Below are positions 7,401 through 14,796 of a stretch of 16,523 bases of DNA, in pieces (the first letter of the stretch is position 1; each line of letters opens with the position of its first letter). Location: assembly GCF_934230905.1 (NCBI RefSeq), contig NZ_CAKQFJ010000037.1, positions 1-16,523 on the forward strand, read 5' to 3'. The stretch is from an uncultured Veillonella sp. (lineage in GTDB: Bacteria > Bacillota > Negativicutes > Veillonellales > Veillonellaceae). The notes under the pieces are model-generated. The model was not told the DNA's origin. It did no database searches and worked only from the letters and a program-made list of their open reading frames with translations. The translations under genes and the position numbers were made by a program.

Positions 7401-8654
7401 TTCAGGACCTACTACGATAACGGAACGACCCGAGTAGTCAACACGTTTACCGAGCAAGTTTTGACGGAAACGACCTTGTTTACCTTTCAGCATATCGGAC
7501 AAGGATTTTAATGGGCGGTTGCCAGGGCCTGTTACAGGACGACCACGACGACCATTATCAATCAATGCATCAACCGCTTCTTGAAGCATGCGTTTTTCGT
7601 TGCGCACAATAATATCAGGAGCACCTAAGTCCAACAAACGTTTCAAACGATTATTACGGTTGATAACACGACGGTATAAATCGTTGAGGTCAGAGGTAGC
7701 AAAACGACCACCATCCAATTGAACCATAGGTCGCAATTCAGGTGGGATAACAGGAACAACATCCATAATCATCCATTCTGGGCGGTTACCAGATTGACGG
7801 AATGCTTCTACAACTTCTAAACGGCGAACTGCACGAATTTTACGTTGACCACTGGCAGTATTCAACTCTTCACGCAATTCTGCATTCAATTGTTCTAAAT
7901 CAAGTTCAGACAATAATGCTTTTACAGCTTCTGCCCCCATGTCGATACATACGAATAAGATTTCTTCTGTAGCACCTAATTCGTAGCGTTCTTCACGAGT
8001 TAATTCTTCATATTCTTTATCGGCTTCTGGTATTGTAGCATCTTCACGAAGTGCTTCATTATAACGTTCTTTACGTTGTGCTTCGCGAACAATAGCCAAA
8101 CGTTCATTACGTTGTGCCACAGTTTCAATAACTACAGATTTACCACCGATAGAATATCCTTCTTCGTTGAATTGAGCTTCATATTCACGGTATTCTTGCT
8201 CAGATAATAATTGGCGTTTGGCCAATGGACTACCTGCAGGATCAACTACGATATAGGAAGCAAAATACAATACGCGTTCCAAAGAACGTGGGGATACATC
8301 AAGGATAAGGCCCATACGAGATGGAATACCCTTAAAATACCAAATGTGGGAAACAGGGGTAGCCAATTCAATATGGCCCATACGTTCACGACGTACTTTA
8401 GCGCGAGTTACTTCTACGCCACATTTATCGCAGACAACACCTTTATGGCGTATGCGTTTATATTTACCGCAGTGACATTCCCAATCTTTTGTTGGTCCAA
8501 AAATGCGTTCGCAAAATAGACCATCACGTTCTGGCTTTAACGTACGGTAGTTAATTGTTTCTGGTTTTTTAACTTCCCCATGAGACCATTCTAAAATCTG
8601 CTCTGGAGAGGCTAAACCGATTCGCATGGAATCAAATTCATTTACGTCTAGCAC
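4449..8654 (-). CDS. rpoC: DNA-directed RNA polymerase subunit beta'
   Basis: Beta' forms the clamp and half of the active centre of RNA polymerase. The 1401 residues show: zinc site 1 (Cys60, Cys62, Cys75, Cys78); the rudder/lid region with [17 protein letters not shown] (368-384); catalytic NADFDGDQ (516-523) with the three Mg-binding Asp at 518, 520 and 522; the bridge helix region ([20 protein letters not shown]); zinc site 2 (Cys857, Cys1087, Cys1094, Cys1097); and an uninterrupted trigger loop ([20 protein letters not shown]), so no E. coli-type SI3. Bacillus beta' is about 1200 residues. The excess lies mainly in two places: about 70 residues near 162-234, and about 155 between Cys857 and Cys1087, where the normal module appears in three tandem copies. 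The start is GTG with AAGGGAG 8-9 nt upstream. It is 29 nt after rpoB and cotranscribed with it. Confidence 0.98.
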   Translation of the reverse strand: [1401 protein letters not shown]

Positions 8655-8683
8655 TACTATCGCTCCCTTCCTTATATTCAGTG

Positions 8684-11600
8684 TCAGTCTTCATCTGCGG
8701 AGGATTCACTAATTGGATATGCTAATTGGCTAAGAATATCATCATCGCCACCATTAGATACTTCTTCCTCTGCTTCTGGTTCTACAACTGTTACTTCATC
8801 TGTTTCAACAGCATCGCCGTCCATAACATCTTCAATACCAGTTTCAACCACTTCATCTTCGTCATCAAGTTCTTTCATAACAACTTCTTCTTGATCTTCG
8901 TTCAAGATTTTTACATCAAGGCCGATACTTTGAAGTTCTTTGAGCAATACTTTGAAGGACTCAGGCACACCTGGTTCAGGAATATTTTCACCTTTAACAA
9001 TTTTTTCGTATGCTTTCACACGACCAACAACGTCATCAGACTTAACCGTTAATAGCTCTTGAAGAGTATAGGCTGCGCCATATGCTTCGAGAGCCCAAAC
9101 TTCCATTTCCCCAAAACGTTGACCACCAAATTGAGCTTTACCACCCAATGGTTGTTGCGTAACAAGGGAGTACGGACCTGTGGAGCGCGCATGAATCTTA
9201 TCATCAACCAAATGGTGAAGTTTCAACATGTATACGTAACCAACTGTAACGCGGTTATCCATAGGTTCACCAGTACGGCCATCGTACAATACAGTTTTAC
9301 CATCATTTGGACGACCAGCTATATCCAATGTTTCAAATACATCTTTTTCATGTGCACCGTCGAATACAGGTGTAGCAATATGAATACCAGCTACATCTGG
9401 TTTTGGCATGCCATATGTATCATAGTCATAGCCTAATTTTTCCAAATCATTGCGAATTTCAATGCGTTTAGCACGAGCTTCTTCAATGTGATTCAATGTA
9501 GCACGTACCTTATTAATGCGTTCTAACTCTTCTACAAGAGCTGGATCCATTTCAGGTGCTTCTTCTTCTGTGCCAAAATATTCCATATGAAGTGCATTAT
9601 ATTTAGATTCTAATGCTTTCAATTCATTGTAACGAGCTTCGCCACCAAGTGCAGCCAATTTCTTTTGTGCTGCTTCTTCTACGTGACCCATGATTTGAGA
9701 TTTTAAATCAATGATTTTTTCATCAATATCAAAATGAGCTACTGTTACATCTTCTTTTGCTTGAGCTTCTAATTCTTCAATTTCAGCATATAACTTACGA
9801 ATAGCATCAATTTGTTCCCAATAGGATTCATCAGTGCGTGCTTCTTTCAATACATTTTGAATATGAAGATCAGTTGCTTTAATTTTCATGCCCAGTCCTT
9901 GAACAGCCCAACCTAAGTGAGTTTCAAGAACCTGACCAATATTCATACGAGAAGGTACGCCCAATGGATTCAATACGATTTGTACTGGAGTACCATCTGG
10001 AAGGAATGGCATATCTTCTTTTCTCATAACGCGAGAAACGACACCTTTATTACCATGACGGCCGGCCATTTTATCGCCTTCATGAATTTTACGTTTTTGA
10101 GCAATATAAACGCGAACAAGTTTATTTACACCTGGTTGTAACTCATCACCATTTTCGCGTGTAAAGACTTTAACATCTACAACTTTACCACATTCACCAT
10201 GAGGTACACGTAGAGAGGTATCGCGAACTTCGCGTTCTTTATCACCAAAGATAGCACGTAACAAACGTTCTTCTGGTGTTAATTCAGTTTCACCTTTTGG
10301 TGTAGCCTTACCAACGAGGATATCACCAGGATGTACTTCTGCACCAATGCAGATGATACCATCTTCGTCTAGATTTTTAAGTGTATCATCACCAGTATTA
10401 GGCAATTCACGAGTGATTTCTTCGGCACCTAGTTTAGTGTCGCGCGCATCACATTCGTATTCTTCAATATGAATGGATGTATAGATATCTTCTTTGCAAA
10501 GTTCTTCACTAAGCAAGATAGCATCTTCGTAGTTATAACCTTCCCAAGGCATGAACGCTACAAGAACATTGAAGCCAAGAGCCAATTCACCACCATCAGT
10601 AGCAGGACCATCGGCCAATACTTGACCTTTTACAACATGGTCACCACGGTTAACGATTGGTTTTTGGTTAAAGCATGTGGATTGGTTAGAACGAAGGAAT
10701 TTATTCAAACGGTATGTATCAACACGACCATCGCTATCGCGAAGAACGTGGATTTCATTACCCCAGCAACGTACGACTTTACCCGCTTCGCGTGCCAATA
10801 CACAAACACCGGAGTCTGTAGCAGCTGTATATTCCATACCTGTACCAACTAAAGGTGCTTGAGCACGAAGCAAAGGCACTGCTTGACGTTGCATGTTCGC
10901 ACCCATCAAGGCACGGTTCGCATCATCGTTTTCGAGGAATGGAATCATAGCTGTACCAATAGATACAACTTCTTTTGGACTAACGTCCATGTAATCAACC
11001 TTATCAGGTGTTACTTCTAATACGTCATGACCACGACGACATGCTACATGATCATTAGCAAAACAACCTTCTGCATCAAGAGGGGAGTTCGCTTGGGCAA
11101 TTGTCATGCCTTCTTCTTCATCGGCAGTCATATAAGCAACGCTTTCAGATACGCGTACTTTAACAACTTTATCTGCATCAGCACCTTCGCCATAAATCTT
11201 TTCAACCTTACGATATGGAGCTTCGATAAAACCAAACTCATTAACCTTCGCATAGTTAGATAAGGAGTTAATCAAGCCAATGTTAGGACCTTCTGGAGTT
11301 TCAATAGGACACATACGGCCATAGTGAGAGTGATGCACGTCACGAACTTCGAAACCAGCACGTTCACGAGATAAACCGCCAGGTCCAAGAGCAGATAGAC
11401 GACGTTTATGTGTCAATTCCGCTAATGGATTTGTTTGGTCCATAAATTGAGACAACTGAGAAGAACCAAAGAATTCTTTAATAGCTGCTACTACAGGTCG
11501 AATATTAATCAATGCTTGTGGTGTGATAGATTCAATTTCTTGAATTGTCATACGTTCACGCACAACACGTTCCATACGAGTCAAACCGATACGGAATTGA

Positions 11601-12832
11601 TTTTGTAATAATTCGCCTACACAACGAAGGCGACGGTTACCCAAATGGTCAATATCATCTGTATGACCAGCACCATCCATCAAATTCAAAAGGTAAGAGA
11701 TATTAGCAATCATATCTTCTCTTGTAACTGTACGATGGTTAAATTCTAAGTTACAGTTATTGCAAATGATTTTGGATACTACACCATCTGGATTAGTGAT
11801 ATAGAATTCAGCAAAACCTTCACCACCGAATACACCGCTGTTAGCAACGATGTCAAGTTGTTCTTCTCCAACTTGTACACCTGCATCAAGGATGATTTCA
11901 CCTGTTTCAGTATCAACAATTGGTTGTGCCAATGTTTGACCCAACATACGTTGACGCCAACCTAGTTTTTTGTTTAATTTATAACGACCTACGCGCGCTA
12001 AGTCATAACGGCGAGCATCGAAGAATAAATTATCGAATAAATTACGGGCAGATTCTACAGTAGGAGGTTCACCTGGACGTAATTTTTTATAGATTTCTAC
12101 CAATGCTTCATCAGCAGATTGAGTTGTATCTTTTTCTAATGTACGAACAATACGTTCATCGTATACTGGCAAGCCATCTTCGTCTGTTTGACCGTTCCAG
12201 AAAAGGTCAAGAATACTTTCATTTGTATCCCAACCTAATGCACGAACAAGAACAGTAGCTGGCAATTTACGGTTGCGGTCAATCCGAACAGCCACAACTT
12301 CGCTAGCATCTGTTTCTAATTCGATCCAAGCACCACGATTTGGAATAACTGTGGATTCATACAAACGGTTACCCATAGTATCGATTTCTTTACCATAGTA
12401 AACGCCAGGGGAACGAACTAATTGAGATACGATAACACGTTCTGCACCATTAATAATAAAAGTGCCTGTATCCGTCATCAATGGGAAATCACCCATAAAT
12501 ACTTCTTGCTCTTTAATGTCCATATTTTCAGGATCATTATTAACTAAACGGATATTTACACGAAGTGGTGCTGCGTATGTAGCATCACGATTTTTACACT
12601 CATTAATATCATACTTAGGCTCACCTAAGCTAAAACCTTCAAAAGAAAGTACTAAATTACCTGAATTGTCTTTAATCGGAGAAATATCGTTGAAAATATT
12701 TTGTAAACCGCTCTCCAAGAACCATTCGTACGATTTACGCTGAATGTCCAACAAATGCGGCATCTTAATAACTTCGTTAATTTTTGCATATGTATAACGA
12801 GTCCGTTTGCCTACCTGTTCAGGTTTGAACAT
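8684..12832 (-). CDS. rpoB: DNA-directed RNA polymerase subunit beta
   Basis: Beta forms the other half of the RNA polymerase active site, with the rifampicin pocket. The product is 1382 residues against about 1193 in Bacillus. It starts MFKPEQVGKRTRYTYAKINE. The rifampicin cluster (456-520) is intact, with Asp465, His475 and Ser480 at the positions equal to E. coli 516, 526 and 531. The active-site lysines are Lys921 and Lys929 in GDKMAGRHGNKG, and the C-terminal SYGGKAQFGGQRFGEMEVWA-type block is near 1228-1246. Extra material: residues about 982-1148, rich in Glu, Lys, Leu and Ala with coiled-coil character, where Bacillus has none. Residues 1310-1382 form a strongly acidic tail. CNNC occurs at 357-360. 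The ATG at 12832 has AAGGAGGG 9 nt upstream; the frame stays open for 49 codons further, but these carry no family similarity and fall in the leader. There is no rplJ-rplL upstream. Confidence 0.98.
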   Translation of the reverse strand: MFKPEQVGKRTRYTYAKINEVIKMPHLLDIQRKSYEWFLESGLQNIFNDISPIKDNSGNLVLSFEGFSLGEPKYDINECKNRDATYAAPLRVNIRLVNNDPENMDIKEQEVFMGDFPLMTDTGTFIINGAERVIVSQLVRSPGVYYGKEIDTMGNRLYESTVIPNRGAWIELETDASEVVAVRIDRNRKLPATVLVRALGWDTNESILDLFWNGQTDEDGLPVYDERIVRTLEKDTTQSADEALVEIYKKLRPGEPPTVESARNLFDNLFFDARRYDLARVGRYKLNKKLGWRQRMLGQTLAQPIVDTETGEIILDAGVQVGEEQLDIVANSGVFGGEGFAEFYITNPDGVVSKIICNNCNLEFNHRTVTREDMIANISYLLNLMDGAGHTDDIDHLGNRRLRCVGELLQNQFRIGLTRMERVVRERMTIQEIESITPQALINIRPVVAAIKEFFGSSQLSQFMDQTNPLAELTHKRRLSALGPGGLSRERAGFEVRDVHHSHYGRMCPIETPEGPNIGLINSLSNYAKVNEFGFIEAPYRKVEKIYGEGADADKVVKVRVSESVAYMTADEEEGMTIAQANSPLDAEGCFANDHVACRRGHDVLEVTPDKVDYMDVSPKEVVSIGTAMIPFLENDDANRALMGANMQRQAVPLLRAQAPLVGTGMEYTAATDSGVCVLAREAGKVVRCWGNEIHVLRDSDGRVDTYRLNKFLRSNQSTCFNQKPIVNRGDHVVKGQVLADGPATDGGELALGFNVLVAFMPWEGYNYEDAILLSEELCKEDIYTSIHIEEYECDARDTKLGAEEITRELPNTGDDTLKNLDEDGIICIGAEVHPGDILVGKATPKGETELTPEERLLRAIFGDKEREVRDTSLRVPHGECGKVVDVKVFTRENGDELQPGVNKLVRVYIAQKRKIHEGDKMAGRHGNKGVVSRVMRKEDMPFLPDGTPVQIVLNPLGVPSRMNIGQVLETHLGWAVQGLGMKIKATDLHIQNVLKEARTDESYWEQIDAIRKLYAEIEELEAQAKEDVTVAHFDIDEKIIDLKSQIMGHVEEAAQKKLAALGGEARYNELKALESKYNALHMEYFGTEEEAPEMDPALVEELERINKVRATLNHIEEARAKRIEIRNDLEKLGYDYDTYGMPKPDVAGIHIATPVFDGAHEKDVFETLDIAGRPNDGKTVLYDGRTGEPMDNRVTVGYVYMLKLHHLVDDKIHARSTGPYSLVTQQPLGGKAQFGGQRFGEMEVWALEAYGAAYTLQELLTVKSDDVVGRVKAYEKIVKGENIPEPGVPESFKVLLKELQSIGLDVKILNEDQEEVVMKELDDEDEVVETGIEDVMDGDAVETDEVTVVEPEAEEEVSNGGDDDILSQLAYPISESSADED

Positions 12833-13063
12833 ATGTGCTTTCCCTCCTTCAAATACACTGGTCCACCATATTTCTATAACGGCATAGAAAAGACATCTTA
12901 CAGGTCTCAGTTTTCCTGCTTTAATAACGCCAAATAAGCAAGGCCTTTTTTCATTTAAAAATAACCTTGCTCTGTTCATTATCCAAGCACAACCTTGGAA
13001 GAAAACCCTTAATACGTAAGTTATAGCTTCTACATGGAAAAGTAGAAAATGCTACTTTTGCAA
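12833..13063 (-). promoter_or_regulatory. Structured leader of the rpoBC transcript
   Basis: About 230 nt lie between the predicted start site and the rpoB ATG, with no gene of their own. Inverted repeats in order of transcription: 13038-13059 (perfect 8 bp AAAAGTAG/CTACTTTT, 6-nt loop); 12982-12999 (6 bp TCCAAG/CTTGGA, 6-nt loop); 12937-12971 (AGCAAGG/CCTTGCT extended by two G-U pairs, one A-A mismatch and five A-U pairs, 5-nt loop); 12891-12907 (AGAC/GTCT, extendable outward); 12871-12890 (perfect 7 bp TTTCTAT/ATAGAAA, 6-nt loop). The outer part of the fourth overlaps the fifth, so those two may exclude each other. No intrinsic terminator with U-tract is seen within it. Its role is inferred only from structure; it matches no riboswitch I recognise. 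Confidence 0.5.
12842..12849 (-). promoter_or_regulatory. Ribosome-binding site that decides the rpoB start
   Basis: AAGGAGGG lies 9 nt before the ATG at 12832. It fixes the start at MFKPEQ and argues against the upstream in-frame ATG at 12979. Confidence 0.85.
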
Positions 13064-13069
13064 TTTATA

Positions 13070-13098
13070 ATTCTATCATCATACAAAAAAGCTGTCAA
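13070..13098 (-). promoter_or_regulatory. Promoter of rpoBC
   Basis: On the minus strand TTGACA (13093-13098) is followed after exactly 17 nt by TAGAAT (13070-13075), one mismatch from the -10 consensus. The -35 box lies in the 3' arm of the aspA terminator and the spacer contains its T-run. Transcription should start near 13063. Confidence 0.75.
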
Positions 13099-13117
13099 CC
13101 AAAAGGCTAACAGCTTT
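13085..13117 (-). terminator. Intrinsic terminator of aspA
   Basis: On the minus strand AAAGCTGTTAGCC pairs with GGTTGACAGCTTT (13 bp with two G-T pairs) around a TTTT loop, followed by six T. It begins about 51 nt after the aspA stop. This is a textbook intrinsic terminator and separates aspA from rpoB transcription. Confidence 0.9.
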
Positions 13118-13168
13118 CATATTTTTCATTTATGATTCATATTATATAACAAAGTTCATTTATTAAAA

Positions 13169-14584
13169 CTAATTGCCTTTGTTTTTTAATAAATTAGCCC
13201 CTGCAATACCAGGTCGTGTCATTTCTTTAGGAGAAAGAATATGATTGATTTCTTCTTCAGTCAATAAACCTTTTTCTAAAATAATATCGCGAATAGCACG
13301 TCCAGATGTATATGCCTCTTTCGCAAGAGCAGAAGCAGTTTCATAACCAAGATGTGGTAATAACGCAGTTACAATACCAACAGAACGATTCAACCAGTAT
13401 TCACATTGTTCACGATCCACTTCAAGATCTACAAGCAATTTATCTACAAATGTGTTAACGCCATTTTTAAGATAGCAAAGATTATTAAACAAGTTATATG
13501 CCAATACAGGTTCCATTACATTTAGCTCAAATTGACCATTTTCTACAGCCAATGTAATAGTAAGATCATTACCGATAACTTGATAACACACTTGATTCAA
13601 TACTTCAGCGATAACAGGATTAACCTTACCAGGCATAATGGAAGAACCAGGTTGTCGAGCCGGTAACTTTAATTCCCCAATACCACAACGAGGACCAGAT
13701 GCCATCAATCGGAAGTCATTCGCCATTTTAATCAATACGAGAGCCGTAACTTTCAACCCACTAGAAATATCTGCAAAAATATCGGTATTATTAGTAGCAT
13801 CAATTAAATTATCCGCTGTATAGAACGGTTCACCTACGACTTCACTCAATTCATAAGCTACATCATGAATGTAATTTGGTTCCGCATTAAGACCAGTACC
13901 AACGGCAGTAGCCCCCATGTTAATTACGTGAGCACCTTCAACAGCAGATTTAATACGTCTAATACCACGGCGAATGCCTGATGCATACGCCCCCATTTCT
14001 TGTCCCAACGTAATTGGCACAGCATCTTGTAAATGAGTACGACCCATTTTTAAGATTTCACTATATTCATCAGCCTTTTTCTCAAGCTCATCAACTAGAC
14101 GTTGCAACGCTTCAAGTAAAGGTTTAGATTTTAGAATTGCACAGACCTTAATAGCAGTTGGAAATGCATCATTCGTAGATTGCGCCATATTACAGTGATT
14201 ATTAGGACTTACAAAATCATAGCTTCCTTTGGGATGTCCTAAAATTTCACAAGCACGATTTGCTAATACTTCATTCATATTCATATTGACAGAGGTACCA
14301 GCACCACCTTGAATTGGATCAACTGGAAATTGATCTGCAAATTGACCTGCAATCACTTCATCTGCAGCTTGAACAATGGCTTTACCAATAGAAACATTGA
14401 GACGACCTGTTTTCATATTAGCTAAAGCAGATGCTTTTTTTACCATTGCTAAGGCTTTGATAAAATCTTGATCTAAATGTTTTCCTGTAATATGAAAGTT
14501 TTCTAGTGCCCGAATTGTTTGTACTCCATAATATAGCTCATCAGCAACTTCTAATTCACCTAGGAAATCATGTTCTTTTCTCAT
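13169..14584 (-). CDS. aspA: Aspartate ammonia-lyase (aspartase)
   Basis: It converts L-aspartate to fumarate and ammonia in the cytoplasm; the fumarate can serve as electron acceptor or feed succinate and propionate formation in anaerobes. The 471 residues compare with about 478 in E. coli AspA. Conserved blocks of the fumarase/aspartase superfamily: GGAGTSVNMNMNEVLANRA (93-111), STNDAFPTA (136-144), GRTHLQDAVPITLGQE (181-196) and the signature loop GSSIMPGKVNPV (313-324) with the catalytic serine. The TSVNMNMNE form fits aspartase rather than fumarase, which usually has TQSNMNVNE. The ATG at 14584 gives the family N-terminus MRKEHDFLGELEVADELYYG and has AGAAGGG 5 nt upstream; an open frame of 43 more codons upstream has no similarity. 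It is a single-gene unit with its own promoter and terminator, divergent from the glycosyltransferase gene. Confidence 0.95.
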   Translation of the reverse strand: MRKEHDFLGELEVADELYYGVQTIRALENFHITGKHLDQDFIKALAMVKKASALANMKTGRLNVSIGKAIVQAADEVIAGQFADQFPVDPIQGGAGTSVNMNMNEVLANRACEILGHPKGSYDFVSPNNHCNMAQSTNDAFPTAIKVCAILKSKPLLEALQRLVDELEKKADEYSEILKMGRTHLQDAVPITLGQEMGAYASGIRRGIRRIKSAVEGAHVINMGATAVGTGLNAEPNYIHDVAYELSEVVGEPFYTADNLIDATNNTDIFADISSGLKVTALVLIKMANDFRLMASGPRCGIGELKLPARQPGSSIMPGKVNPVIAEVLNQVCYQVIGNDLTITLAVENGQFELNVMEPVLAYNLFNNLCYLKNGVNTFVDKLLVDLEVDREQCEYWLNRSVGIVTALLPHLGYETASALAKEAYTSGRAIRDIILEKGLLTEEEINHILSPKEMTRPGIAGANLLKNKGN

Positions 14585-14616
14585 AACTGCCCTTCTTTCA
14601 ATCAAATATATATCAC

Positions 14617-14655
14617 ATTCAAAATATATTGTATAAAATGGTCTTTCTTTTGAAT
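14617..14655. repeat. Inverted repeat downstream of the aspA -10 box
   Basis: ATTCAAAA (14617-14624) and TTTTGAAT (14648-14655) form a perfect 8-bp inverted repeat 23 nt apart, bracketing the start of the aspA leader. It could be an operator or an RNA stem; the sequence is AT-rich, so chance is possible. Confidence 0.3.
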
Positions 14656-14657
14656 TT

Positions 14658-14666
14658 ATTATACCA
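14658..14666 (-). promoter_or_regulatory. Extended -10 promoter of aspA
   Basis: On the minus strand a perfect TATAAT (14658-14663) is preceded by TGG, giving the extended -10 form TGnTATAAT. No good -35 hexamer stands 16-18 nt upstream, consistent with an extended -10 promoter or with an activator. Transcription would start near 14651, leaving a leader of about 66 nt. Confidence 0.65.
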
Positions 14667-14682
14667 TGTATTTTGTATACAT
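14666..14682. promoter_or_regulatory. Palindrome in the aspA promoter spacer, candidate operator
   Basis: ATGTAT and ATACAT are separated by 5 nt in the stretch just upstream of the aspA -10 box, with the perfect 8-mer palindrome TGTATACA (14674-14681) inside it. A regulator bound here would meet RNA polymerase. No regulator family can be named from this. Confidence 0.3.
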
Positions 14683-14757
14683 AAAAGTCATTTAATATAT
14701 TCCTTATAAACAATATTCTATATAATTTATTTCATATCATATCTGAACTATTCAAAG

Positions 14758-14763
14758 TATAAT
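14758..14763 (+). promoter_or_regulatory. Possible -10 box for the glycosyltransferase gene
   Basis: A TATAAT stands about 34 nt upstream of the likely start region of the plus-strand gene. No recognisable -35 box is at the right distance, and the area is AT-rich with another TATAAT at 14721-14726, so the assignment is weak. Confidence 0.35.
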
Positions 14764-14790
14764 AAAATATAGGAATGTAGTATTAACAAA

Positions 14791-14796
14791 AAGGAG
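14791..14796 (+). promoter_or_regulatory. Ribosome-binding site of the glycosyltransferase gene, oddly spaced
   Basis: AAGGAG within an AAAAAGGAG run is the only Shine-Dalgarno-like sequence here. It abuts the TTG at 14797 with no spacer and is 9 nt from an ATT at 14806. No ATG is in frame nearby. Confidence 0.6.

Noticed and set aside
12833..12979. N-terminal extension of 49 codons on RpoB
   Set aside because: No family similarity, no ribosome-binding site for the ATG at 12979, and a strong one before the ATG at 12832. The stretch is better read as the structured leader.
14585..14713. N-terminal extension of 43 codons on aspartase
   Set aside because: It runs through the predicted promoter and has no similarity to aspartases; the family N-terminus begins at 14584.
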